A stretch of 41,095 nucleotides of DNA. It comes from Syntrophaceae bacterium. GTDB lineage: Bacteria; Desulfobacterota; Syntrophia; Syntrophales; UBA2185. Each line of letters starts with the position of its first letter. The first letter of the stretch is position 1. This document shows positions 33,181 to 41,094 of the stretch, in pieces. The stretch lies in NCBI GenBank assembly GCA_003142635.1, contig PLMX01000178.1, positions 921 to 42,015 on the forward strand. The letters run 5' to 3'. Below the pieces are notes generated by a model. It was not told the origin of the DNA. It did no database searches and saw only the letters and a program-made list of their open reading frames with translations. The position numbers were made by a program, and so were the translations under genes.

Positions 33181-33648
33181 ATGGGGAAGGAATATGAATA
33201 TCTCGACGACTACACCGTTGGTGAAAAATTTGTTTCTCCTGCAAGAACAATCACCGAAGCAGACATAGTCCTCTTCGCCGCTCTCACGGGGGACTGGCAT
33301 CCTTTGCACACCGACGTTGAGTATGCGAAAAAAACCCCCTTCAAGGAAAGGATCGCCCACGGCATGCTGACGCTGTCCGTAGGCATGGTTCTACCTTTCC
33401 GGCTTGGGCCCTATTCAAGCTTCCTTCCTCGATCTTTCATTGCCTTTTACGGCATGGAGTCTGTGCGCTTTACAGGGGCCACCAAGATCGGGGATACGAT
33501 TCACTGTGAAGTGGAGGTCACTGAGATTACAGACAAGGGTATCGAGAGAGGCGTGCTGACCACACAGAACAGGATTGTGAGCCAGAAGGGCGATTTGCTG
33601 ATCACATACGTTATCAAAGTTCTCTGCGGGAAGAGACTAAAGAAATAG
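33181..33648 (+). CDS. MaoC-like hotdog-fold hydratase/dehydratase
   Basis: 155 residues from the ATG at 33181, chosen because AGGAGG (33171-33176) sits just before it; an upstream GTG at 33166 overlaps the previous gene. The hotdog domain carries GDWHPLHTD (Asp38, His43), the place of the GDxNPxH hydratase motif of MaoC/R-hydratases, with His in place of the usual Asn. HGMLTLSVGM continues the fold. It could hydrate the enoyl-CoA made by the dehydrogenases, and it is the only hydratase candidate in the operon. Confidence 0.85.
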   Translation: MGKEYEYLDDYTVGEKFVSPARTITEADIVLFAALTGDWHPLHTDVEYAKKTPFKERIAHGMLTLSVGMVLPFRLGPYSSFLPRSFIAFYGMESVRFTGATKIGDTIHCEVEVTEITDKGIERGVLTTQNRIVSQKGDLLITYVIKVLCGKRLKK

Positions 33649-33665
33649 GCAAGAACAACGACAAT

Positions 33666-33683
33666 GCTGAGTTTAAACTCAGC
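33666..33683. promoter_or_regulatory. Perfect 18-bp palindrome between maoC-like and thiolase genes
   Basis: GCTGAGTTTAAACTCAGC is an uninterrupted palindrome inside the operon. No T-run follows it, so it is not a typical terminator. It could be an operator, a recombination hot spot or an mRNA stability element. The next gene's AAGGAGG follows 17 bp later. Confidence 0.55.
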
Positions 33684-33712
33684 CTCATACCAAAAACCAA
33701 GGAGGTAAAACC

Positions 33713-34849
33713 ATGCGAAGAGTTGCCATTACTCATGTGGCACAGAGTTCCGGCGTGGAGTCAAAAGAGAGCCTTATGGATTTTACATACGCCATCAATA
33801 AGGAGATTCTCGACAAAGCCGGACTGAAGCGTGAAGAGGTAGGGTGTATCATTGCCGGCGCCGCGGATATCTTCCACAGCGGGCTTTCCTGCGCCAATGC
33901 CTTTGACTGGGATGGCATCGGCGCCTTTTTAAAGGAAGGCTCCCGTGCAGAAGAGTCGGCTTTCTCGTTTATCTATGGATGCATGCGGATCATGTCGGGC
34001 CACTTTGACACCGTTCTTGTAACCGCTCTCGTCAAAGGATCCGAGAACCCAGATAACGATGCGATCACTAGTTTTTATGGAGATCCCTTTTATTTGAGGC
34101 CTGTGGGATTGAACGAGAGTGCTGTGGCGGCGATGCAAATGCGTCAATATCTCGAGCGCTACGGGATAACGGAAGAGCAGTGCGCAAAGGTCGTCGTCAA
34201 AAACCGCGGCAATGCCCTTTTCAACCCTTACGCTCATGTAAAGAAAAGAGTGAGTATAAAAGATGTCATGGACTCGGAAAGAATCTATGACCCTCTCAAG
34301 ACCCTGGAATGCTCACCCAAGTCCGACGGCGTCGTCGCCGTTTTGCTTGCGTCGGAGAAGAGAGCCAGGAAGCTTACGGGGAAACCCGTATGGCTTACGG
34401 GCTACGGGTCTTCGATGGATCACTTCATCCCGGGAGACAGGGATCTCCTGAACGGCCAGTTGAAGACGGCCGCTGCCCGTGCCTATAAAATGGCCGGTAT
34501 CCGCGATCCACAAAAGAAGATAGACGTTGCGGAGATCTGCGAGCCATATGCCTTCCAGGAACTCCTGTGGTGCGAACATTTAGGGATCTGCAGTGAGGGG
34601 CAAGGAGGAAAACTGATTGACAGTGGCATGACACAGATGGATGGGGCTCTTCCTGTGAATCCCTCCGGGGGCGTCCTGGCCACAAACCCCTATCCGGCGA
34701 GAGGCCTCTATCGCATTGCCGAAGCGGCCCTCCAGATCAAGGGCCAGGCTGGAGAGCACCAAGTGGATAAAAAAGTAAGAACGGCACTGGCTCACAGCAC
34801 ACACGGATTTGGAGGCCAGTGCCACTCCGTTGTCATCCTATCATCTTAG
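33713..34849 (+). CDS. Thiolase-like protein lacking the usual nucleophile Cys
   Basis: 378 residues of SCP2-type thiolase fold: VNPSGGVLATNPYPARGL and ALAHSTHGFGG (active-site His region) are present. Where its neighbour has the nucleophile motif VETCGST, this protein reads AEESAFS, so no Cys is aligned. It may be the non-catalytic half of a heteromeric thiolase, or it may bind the acyl-CoA for another reaction. AAGGAGG lies just before the ATG. It is one of two thiolase-like genes followed by two DUF35 genes. Confidence 0.8.
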   Translation: MRRVAITHVAQSSGVESKESLMDFTYAINKEILDKAGLKREEVGCIIAGAADIFHSGLSCANAFDWDGIGAFLKEGSRAEESAFSFIYGCMRIMSGHFDTVLVTALVKGSENPDNDAITSFYGDPFYLRPVGLNESAVAAMQMRQYLERYGITEEQCAKVVVKNRGNALFNPYAHVKKRVSIKDVMDSERIYDPLKTLECSPKSDGVVAVLLASEKRARKLTGKPVWLTGYGSSMDHFIPGDRDLLNGQLKTAAARAYKMAGIRDPQKKIDVAEICEPYAFQELLWCEHLGICSEGQGGKLIDSGMTQMDGALPVNPSGGVLATNPYPARGLYRIAEAALQIKGQAGEHQVDKKVRTALAHSTHGFGGQCHSVVILSS

Positions 34850-34864
34850 CAGGAGGGAAACATC

Positions 34865-36031
34865 ATGGGGAAAGCAGTTGCAATTATAGGGACAGGCCAG
34901 ACCAAACACGGAAGACGGTCTGATGTATGCTATCCCGACCTGGTAAGGGAATCAGTTACGACAGCCCTTCAAGACGCCGGGATTACTTTAAAGGATATTG
35001 ACGGTGTCGTTCTCGGGACCATGCCCTCGATGATGGAGGGAGTTTCGTCGACACATTTTTATTTTGCCGAGGCCATGGGTGCACTCAATAAGCCTGTGAT
35101 GAAAGTGGAGACATGCGGAAGCACAGGGCAATCCATCGGACACTGCGGGTATTACTGGGTGGCCTCGGGCATGGCAGACATTGTATTGGTCGTCGGTTCC
35201 GAAAAGATGTCAGAAGGAGACGGCCAGGCGACAATGACAACAGTCTTCGATCCTTTTTTTCAGAGGACCTTTGCGGCAGGAGCGCCGGGGGTCTTTACCA
35301 TGCAGAGCATGGAGTGGATGTACCGCTTCAACATTCCCGAAGACAAGGGCCGTGAAGCGGCTGCGATGATTTCGGTCAGCAATCACGACAACGCCATGGA
35401 CAACCCGCACGCCCATATCAGGGTCCGGGTAACCATGGATGAAGTCAAGAATGCGCGCATCATAACCTATCCCGTCCGCCTCCTCGATGTATGCCCGGCC
35501 TCGGACGGCGCCTGCGCCGTCATATTTGCCAGCGAGGAGAAGGCAAAGAAGATTTGCAAGAAACCGGCCTGGATCAAAGGGCTGGGCTTCAGGGGTGAAG
35601 AATTCTTCTATGGAGAAAGCGACAAGGCCATATGGATGAGCGCAACCGAAGCGGCAAAAGAAGCTTACAAGCAGGCCGGCATCAGGAATCCTCTGAAGGA
35701 ACTGGACGTTGCCGAGATCTACAATCCCTTCACCTATCAGGAGATGATTTTTTATGAGTGTTTGGGGCTCTGTCCCCGTGGTGAAGCGCCTGATTACGTA
35801 TTGAAGGGAACCTTCAAGAAAGGAGGCCAGCTTCCCTGCTGTCCGTCGGGCGGAACACTGTGCAGCAACCCGATAGGCGCCACAGGGCTGATCAGGTTGG
35901 CGGAAGCGGCCCTGCAGGTTACAGGCAAAGCCGGCGCACGACAGGTGGGTGGTGCAAAATTGGCCCTCTCCCATGCCATGGGCGGTGTGGACCAGTTCAA
36001 CGGGGTGACCATAGTCGGATCGAAGCTGTAA
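34865..36031 (+). CDS. Thiolase of the SCP2/BbsB type (intact nucleophile)
   Basis: 388 residues. KVETCGSTGQS holds the probable nucleophile Cys (about residue 80), LSHAMGG gives the active-site His, and CPSGGTLCSNPIGATGL matches the thiolase C-terminal signature with C in place of N. It starts 15 bp after the previous gene with a strong AGGAGGG. Thiolases with adjacent DUF35 proteins, such as BbsAB of anaerobic toluene degradation, cleave 3-oxoacyl-CoA esters in complex with that partner. The same use is likely here; the exact substrate is unknown. Confidence 0.85.
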   Translation: MGKAVAIIGTGQTKHGRRSDVCYPDLVRESVTTALQDAGITLKDIDGVVLGTMPSMMEGVSSTHFYFAEAMGALNKPVMKVETCGSTGQSIGHCGYYWVASGMADIVLVVGSEKMSEGDGQATMTTVFDPFFQRTFAAGAPGVFTMQSMEWMYRFNIPEDKGREAAAMISVSNHDNAMDNPHAHIRVRVTMDEVKNARIITYPVRLLDVCPASDGACAVIFASEEKAKKICKKPAWIKGLGFRGEEFFYGESDKAIWMSATEAAKEAYKQAGIRNPLKELDVAEIYNPFTYQEMIFYECLGLCPRGEAPDYVLKGTFKKGGQLPCCPSGGTLCSNPIGATGLIRLAEAALQVTGKAGARQVGGAKLALSHAMGGVDQFNGVTIVGSKL

Positions 36032-36043
36032 AGGAGGAAAGAA

Positions 36044-36511
36044 ATGTCAAAGGAAGAACACAGAATCGTCAAGGGCCAGGTCATGGTCCCCTATGAACTC
36101 GCCTTGGGCAGGACCTGGTGCCATTTTTTTGATTGCCTGAAGGAAGAAAAAATAATGGGCAAGAAATGCCGGAAGTGCTCAAGGGTACTTGTTCCCCCCA
36201 GGAGCTTCTGTCCACGCTGTTTTGAGGATATGGAAGAATGGGTCGAAGTAAGCCAGGAAGGCGTGGTGGAAACCTGGGTCTATGTAAACATGCCCTTCTT
36301 CGCGCAGGAGCTTAAAATACCCTTTATCTCTGCCCAGATTCGTCTGGACGGCAGCGACAGCGGCTTCATACATCAAATCGCCGGAATCGACCTCTCCGAC
36401 TTTGACAAGGTCAGGGAAAGAGTGAAACTGGGCGATCGGGTGAGGGCGGTCTGGAGCACGGAGAAAAAGGGGAACATTCTTGATATTGCATATTTCGAAC
36501 CGGTGAAATGA
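36044..36511 (+). CDS. DUF35 OB-fold/zinc-ribbon thiolase partner, copy 1
   Basis: 155 residues. The rubredoxin-like zinc ribbon CRKCSRVLVPPRSFCPRC (about 46-63) is followed by a short OB-fold, the standard DUF35 layout (BbsA-like). DUF35 proteins bind thiolases and help pass CoA or acyl groups. It sits directly after the intact thiolase. It is related throughout to the next gene, pointing to an old duplication that gave each thiolase its own partner. Confidence 0.85.
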   Translation: MSKEEHRIVKGQVMVPYELALGRTWCHFFDCLKEEKIMGKKCRKCSRVLVPPRSFCPRCFEDMEEWVEVSQEGVVETWVYVNMPFFAQELKIPFISAQIRLDGSDSGFIHQIAGIDLSDFDKVRERVKLGDRVRAVWSTEKKGNILDIAYFEPVK

Positions 36512-36523
36512 GGAGGGTAAAAC

Positions 36524-36988
36524 ATGGCAAAGGAATACAGAACAATAAGAAATGATGTGGCTCTGCCCTATCAGTGGGCCTTGGGCAAGACATGGACCCG
36601 GTTTTTCGATGGTTTGAAGGAAGAACAAATATGGGGAACAAAATGCACTCATTGCAGCAGGACCTACGTCCCGGCGAGGACATTCTGTCCCGATTGCTTC
36701 ACGGACAGGACGGAATGGGTCCCCGTGAAGCCGGAAGGGAAAATTGTTTCCTGGACCCTCGTGAAGGCAACGTACCACGGACAGGTCAAGCCTCCTCCCT
36801 ATATCATCGCCTTGATTCAGCTATCCGGAACAGATTGCGGATTTCATCATTTCATCGGCGGCGTTGAAACGGAGAACATTAAAAAGCTAAGACAGAAACT
36901 GAAGAAAGGAGCAAAAGTAAAGGCCGTCTGGAATCCCGAAAAAAAGGCGGACATTTACGACATTGCCTACTTTGCACCAGTCAAATAG
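36524..36988 (+). CDS. DUF35 OB-fold/zinc-ribbon thiolase partner, copy 2
   Basis: 154 residues with the same architecture as copy 1: CTHCSRTYVPARTFCPDC zinc ribbon (about 41-58), OB-fold after it, and the shared ending DIAYFAPVK. A 12-bp gap with GGAGGG couples it to copy 1. Two unequal DUF35 copies next to two unequal thiolases suggest a four-subunit complex or two parallel complexes. Confidence 0.85.
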   Translation: MAKEYRTIRNDVALPYQWALGKTWTRFFDGLKEEQIWGTKCTHCSRTYVPARTFCPDCFTDRTEWVPVKPEGKIVSWTLVKATYHGQVKPPPYIIALIQLSGTDCGFHHFIGGVETENIKKLRQKLKKGAKVKAVWNPEKKADIYDIAYFAPVK

Positions 36989-37046
36989 CGCTGTGAGTTA
37001 TAGTGTCTAAACAATCCAAAAAGACCAGAAAAAGGAGGGATTGATT

Positions 37047-38411
37047 ATGTCGTCTGTCGACTGGAAAGATCTTTACAATAAGAAATTATGTAAAGCCGAA
37101 GAAGCGGCCAGCGCCGTGAGAAGCGGAGACCGGATCATGACGCCCCTCTGCCTCGGCCAACCCACGAATCTTATCATGGACGCCATCGCGGACCGCAAGG
37201 ATGAGGTGAAGGACTGCGAGTTCAATGCCCTCCTGACCTTGCGGCCGTATAAGATATTCAAGCCCGAATACCGTGGGAGCTTCAGGATCAATGCGGGGTT
37301 CCTGGGGACGGCCAATATAAGGTCGTGCTTCCCTGTAAGCGAAAGCTATGGGCGCTATGTGCCGGTCAGTTCCTTCTCGACCTCCAAGCAGTATTCCTAC
37401 TATCGGAGGCCTGATGTCGCTGTCATGATGGTAACCCCTCCGGACAAAGACGGCTTTGTAAACCTGGGGCCGGACCTCTTCTATACCCGTTCCATGATCG
37501 AAGGCGTCCAGACGAGCAAAGGCATCATTGGCGGCGCCCGTGTGGTCATCGCCGAGGAGAATGACCAGTACCCGCCTGCCTTCGGATACACCAAGCTCCA
37601 TGTATCCAAGCTGACCCATATTGTTCAGAATTCTGCGAAACTGCCGGCGCCCCCTGCGCCCACTCCAACAGAAGCCCACCAAAAGATTGCGGAGAATGTC
37701 GTGAATCTCCTTCGTGACCGCGACACCATCCAGATCGGCATCGGCGCCCTACCCATGGTGGTATCGGACCTTATCGTCAAGTCCGACCTCAGAGACATCG
37801 GCGTTCTCACGGAGATGCTGCCAACGGGAGCTCCCCAGTGGGTGGAAAAAGGCATCTGCACAGGCAAATACAAAAAGTTCAGAACCGGGGAGATCAACTG
37901 CACCTTCATGGGTCCCTCTGCGGAACTCTATGAGTTTATCCAGAAGAATGAGTTTGTAAAATTCTTTCCCAGCAACGTGACCAACCATCCCGCCACCCTC
38001 GGCGCCGAAGACCAGCTTGTGGGCATCAACGGGGCACTTGAAATCGACCTTGCCGGTCAGATAGCGTCATTGACCTGCGGAGAGAGGATCTTCAGCGGAT
38101 ATGGCGGTCAGATCGATTTTGCCATGGCCTGCCGCATGTCGGAGTTTGGGCGGATGATCATTGCCACAGAATCCATTGGAAGGGATGAGAATCGCAATCC
38201 CATCACTCGTATCGTGAAGCACCTGCAGCCCGGTAGCCTGGTGAACATCCCTGCCCATCTTGTGGATTACGTGGTCACGGAAAACGGCATTGCAGGTCCT
38301 CTGGAAGGAATGTCGGTGACTGAACGTGCCGAAGCGCTGATCAAAATCGCACATCCAAAGTTCCAGGAGGAATTGGTCAAGGCTGCCAAGGGAAGAGGCA
38401 TATTTCAGTGA
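37047..38411 (+). CDS. Acetyl-CoA hydrolase/CoA-transferase family protein
   Basis: 454 residues from the ATG at 37047; AAAGGAGGG (37031-37039) is too close to an upstream TTG (37041). IQIGIGALPMVV and VLTEMLPTGA (catalytic Glu at about 256) together with SGYGGQIDFAMA fit the 4-hydroxybutyrate/butyryl-CoA:acetate CoA-transferase group. The Glu forms the acyl-anhydride intermediate. It would activate the operon's acid substrate with CoA from acetyl-CoA, or release the end product, without spending ATP; this suits an energy-limited anaerobe. Confidence 0.85.
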   Translation: MSSVDWKDLYNKKLCKAEEAASAVRSGDRIMTPLCLGQPTNLIMDAIADRKDEVKDCEFNALLTLRPYKIFKPEYRGSFRINAGFLGTANIRSCFPVSESYGRYVPVSSFSTSKQYSYYRRPDVAVMMVTPPDKDGFVNLGPDLFYTRSMIEGVQTSKGIIGGARVVIAEENDQYPPAFGYTKLHVSKLTHIVQNSAKLPAPPAPTPTEAHQKIAENVVNLLRDRDTIQIGIGALPMVVSDLIVKSDLRDIGVLTEMLPTGAPQWVEKGICTGKYKKFRTGEINCTFMGPSAELYEFIQKNEFVKFFPSNVTNHPATLGAEDQLVGINGALEIDLAGQIASLTCGERIFSGYGGQIDFAMACRMSEFGRMIIATESIGRDENRNPITRIVKHLQPGSLVNIPAHLVDYVVTENGIAGPLEGMSVTERAEALIKIAHPKFQEELVKAAKGRGIFQ

Positions 38412-38435
38412 AACAATAAAGCTCGATTGAAAGAC

Positions 38436-38462
38436 GGGAGAAACAATTAAAGGTTATCTCCC
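38436..38462 (+). terminator. Weak hairpin between CoA-transferase and second dehydrogenase
   Basis: GGGAGA (38436-38441) and TCTCCC (38457-38462) pair over a 15-nt loop, then TTCTTCG. It is too weak for a firm terminator call, but it could attenuate transcription into the last gene, which is 120 bp from its neighbour. Confidence 0.3.
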
Positions 38463-38531
38463 TTCTTCGTTTCTGAAAATTGTTTTCTTTCAAAGAACCG
38501 CGATTCGTCGAGTCATTGAGAGGAGAAAACT

Positions 38532-39677
38532 GTGCAGGCATTTACTGCTGAGCAGAAAATGCTACGGGATACCATCGCCAATTTTGCCGAGAAGGAAGTT
38601 GCACCGCTTGCCTACGAGATCGACCGCGATGAGCGTTTCCCTACAGAGAGTTTCAAAAGACTTGCAGAACTGGGAGTCCTGGGGATCACCGTTCCTGCTG
38701 AATACGGCGGCGCCGGTACAGGATACACCGAGATGTGCATCGTGACGGAGGAGCTTGCCCGATTTTGCGCGTCCACATCGGCGACCTATGCAGATCATGC
38801 CGACCTTTGCATCGATAACATCCGTAGAAATGCCACGGACAATCAAAAGAAAAAATACCTGCCTTCCTTGTGCAGCGGCGACAAAATAGGCGGGCTCGCG
38901 ATGACGGAACCGTCTGCCGGCTCTGATGTTATGTCCATGAACCTCCGGGCAGAAAGGAAGGGCGGTTTTTACATCCTCAATGGCACGAAGACCTTCATCA
39001 CTAACGGGCCCGTGGGAGATGTTTTTGTGATCTACGCCAAGACCGCTCCCGAAAAGAAAGCGCAGGGAGTTTCCGCCTTCATTGTGGAAAACGATTTTCC
39101 CGGTTTTGAACGGGGCAAGAAATTCGAGAAAATGGGGTGGCGCGGTTCACCAACAGGAGAACTTGTCTTCGAGGATTGCAAGGTACCGGCGGAAAATCTC
39201 CTAGGCGAGGAAAACAAAGGCGCCATTGTGCTGATGAGCGGGCTGAATACGGAACGCATCGTTCTCGGGGCCATGTCCCTCGGGATTTCACGAGGGGCTT
39301 GCGAATGCGCTTTGAAATATGCAAAAGAGCGCATTCAGTTCGGTAAGCCCATCGCTGCCTTTCAACTGATCCAGGCCAAACTCGCGGATATGGCCATGGA
39401 GATAGAGCTTTCGCACCTGATTACTTATAAAGGGGCAGCCATGGCGGACCGGGGGCTGCATCGTGAATTGAACCTTGTAGCCGCTTATGCTAAACTTTAT
39501 ACCTCGGAAGCAGCGATGCGCGTGACGACGGAAGCTGTGCAGGTCCTTGGCGGGTACGGTTACATGAAGGAATTTCCCGTGGAGAGGATGATGCGGGATG
39601 CAAAACTCCAGACCATCGGGGGCGGGACATCCGAGATACAACGCATCATCATTGCAAGGGAAATCCTCAACGATTAG
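38532..39677 (+). CDS. Second acyl-CoA dehydrogenase (isovaleryl-CoA dehydrogenase-like)
   Basis: 381 residues, starting with GTG at 38532 behind GAGAGGAG (38518-38525). AMTEPSAGSDV and FITNGPVGDV are the family signatures. The base is again at the isovaleryl type position (Glu241 in MSGLNTERIV), and the medium-chain position reads IGGGTSEI. It is a paralogue of the first dehydrogenase of the operon, so two desaturation steps or two related substrates are implied. It is the last gene of the sigma-54 operon, set apart by a 120-bp gap. Confidence 0.9.
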   Translation: MQAFTAEQKMLRDTIANFAEKEVAPLAYEIDRDERFPTESFKRLAELGVLGITVPAEYGGAGTGYTEMCIVTEELARFCASTSATYADHADLCIDNIRRNATDNQKKKYLPSLCSGDKIGGLAMTEPSAGSDVMSMNLRAERKGGFYILNGTKTFITNGPVGDVFVIYAKTAPEKKAQGVSAFIVENDFPGFERGKKFEKMGWRGSPTGELVFEDCKVPAENLLGEENKGAIVLMSGLNTERIVLGAMSLGISRGACECALKYAKERIQFGKPIAAFQLIQAKLADMAMEIELSHLITYKGAAMADRGLHRELNLVAAYAKLYTSEAAMRVTTEAVQVLGGYGYMKEFPVERMMRDAKLQTIGGGTSEIQRIIIAREILND

Positions 39678-40159
39678 CGAGCGCTTGCAGTATCTTTGTT
39701 AATCTCCACGGACGTTATGAAGCGCCGTCTTGATGCTCCGGGCGAAGGAAACACCTTCATAAGGCAAATTTTTAAGAAAATATTTTTGGATAATACGCAT
39801 TCTCTTAAATGTGCCTTTTTAGCCTTTAAATAATGGCTTTTTCTTGAAGTCCACATTTGACATAACCGATAGAACTATATAGTTATCAATCCATAATCTC
39901 CACTTCTCTCTTTAGTAAGCATGAATTCAAGATTTCTGTCCGCTATACGTAACAAAATGATAATTGACAGTTGAAGACTTGGCGGTCATTATCGTTCTAT
40001 ATTTTGTATTGATTCAGGAGAAGGATTGCTATTCTTATCCATTTTTGGAGCAAAGAAAATTAAGCTGGTTCCGGCAAAGACTAAGCTCCTGCCCTCGCTA
40101 CGAACTATTAGTGTTGCGAGTAATGAAAATCGTCCTCAATCATGTTATCAAGTTGTTAA
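39678..40159. other. Intergenic region after the operon
   Basis: About 480 bases with hairpin repeat copy D and its T-run near the left side. An 80-codon plus frame (39964-40206) overlaps the next gene and has no ribosome site or known motif, so it is not called. No promoter could be fixed for the methyltransferase gene. Confidence 0.5.
39761..39845 (+). terminator. Hairpin repeat copy D, probable operon terminator
   Basis: AAGGCA (39761-39766) pairs with TGCCTT (39812-39817), and inside it TTTAAGA (39771-39777) pairs with TCTTAAA (39803-39809). TTTTT follows at 39816-39820. A small AGCC...GGCT hairpin follows at 39821-39838, as in copy C. The T-run makes this copy the best terminator candidate of the repeat family, about 85 bp after the last operon gene. 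Confidence 0.5.
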
Positions 40160-40891
40160 ATGAGAGAAAAACCCAACTACGGCTTGGATGCACCAGCCAC
40201 CATTAAAAAGTGGGGCGCTATCGGCATCGTCAGCCTGATGATCGCCCTTGCGGCATCAATCTACTTACCATCCAATTGGTGGGCCTATATAGTCACCACC
40301 TTCATCTATTGCGTAGCCTTCTTTTTCCTCGTGCCCACGGCAACACTTACAATGGGAAGCCTGTGGTTTAAATTCAGGGACAGGGACTGGCTCTTTGAAC
40401 AACTTGCCCTAACTGGAAATGAAGTCGTGCTGGATGTCGGATGCGGGCACGGCCTTCTACTGATCGGAGCAGCAAAGCGGCTTACTGCAGGCAAAGCTCA
40501 CGGTATCGACCTTTGGGTACAAGAGGATCAAGCATCCAATTCTCGTGATGCCACATTAGAAAATGCAAAGATTGAAGGAGTAGAAGGTAAGATTGAGATC
40601 CATAGCGGCGACATGAGAAAGATGCCCTTCGCAAGTGGGTCATTTGATACGATCACGTCAAGTTGGGCGATCCACAATATCCACAACAAAGCCGAACGTG
40701 AAAAGGCACTTCAGGAAATCATTCGTGTTCTAAAATCTGGTGGAAGGCTCGCTATACTTGATATTGGCCATGCGCCCAGTTATGCCGAATTCTTTAAAAC
40801 TAATGGAATCACTGATGTCCAGTTGTTGGGGCCACACTACACATTCGGCAACAAGACATATCTGACTCTTGGAAAAAAGCAGTCGGCTTAA
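40160..40891 (+). CDS. Membrane-anchored SAM-dependent methyltransferase
   Basis: 243 residues. Two hydrophobic helices at about 18-36 and 42-62 anchor the protein. A class I methyltransferase follows, with motif I VLDVGCGHG (about 90-98), the acidic HGIDLW, motif IV-like FDTITSSWAIHNI, and IRVLKSGGRLAILDI, as in UbiE/Coq5-like small-molecule or lipid methyltransferases. The final 40 residues are a cytoplasmic beta-rich end. Membrane anchoring suggests a lipid or quinone substrate. The start has no clear ribosome-binding site. Confidence 0.75.
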   Translation: MREKPNYGLDAPATIKKWGAIGIVSLMIALAASIYLPSNWWAYIVTTFIYCVAFFFLVPTATLTMGSLWFKFRDRDWLFEQLALTGNEVVLDVGCGHGLLLIGAAKRLTAGKAHGIDLWVQEDQASNSRDATLENAKIEGVEGKIEIHSGDMRKMPFASGSFDTITSSWAIHNIHNKAEREKALQEIIRVLKSGGRLAILDIGHAPSYAEFFKTNGITDVQLLGPHYTFGNKTYLTLGKKQSA

Positions 40892-40899
40892 CCTTTTTT

Positions 40900-41094
40900 C
40901 TAAAGATCTATTTCAAAAGACACAAGTACTTCGATCGCGCCTAATTGCTGGGTGGAATTACTTTTAATGAGGCCAAACGCTTTTCCTAGATTCACGGTAT
41001 CTTTTTCACAATAAATCTCCTTGCCTTCCAAAACGCTTAATCTTGAAACTAGAGCATCTGCCGCCAGTCCCTTTTCAGTGATCCTCCCCCAGCA
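40900..41094 (-). CDS. C-terminal end of an unknown gene (partial, runs off window end)
   Basis: The minus-strand frame is open from the window edge to a TAG (40900-40902) and reads about 64 residues ending IEVLVSFEIDL. It contains ITEKGLAADALVSRLSVLEG and EKDTVNLGKAFGLIKSN. It converges on the methyltransferase gene with an 8-bp gap. The family is not recognised; it is called a gene because the frame stays open with a plausible composition. Confidence 0.45.
   Translation of the reverse strand, partial: CWGRITEKGLAADALVSRLSVLEGKEIYCEKDTVNLGKAFGLIKSNSTQQLGAIEVLVSFEIDL

Noticed and set aside
39964-40206. 80-codon plus-strand frame before the membrane methyltransferase
   Set aside because: It overlaps that gene, has no ribosome-binding site and matches nothing I recognise.
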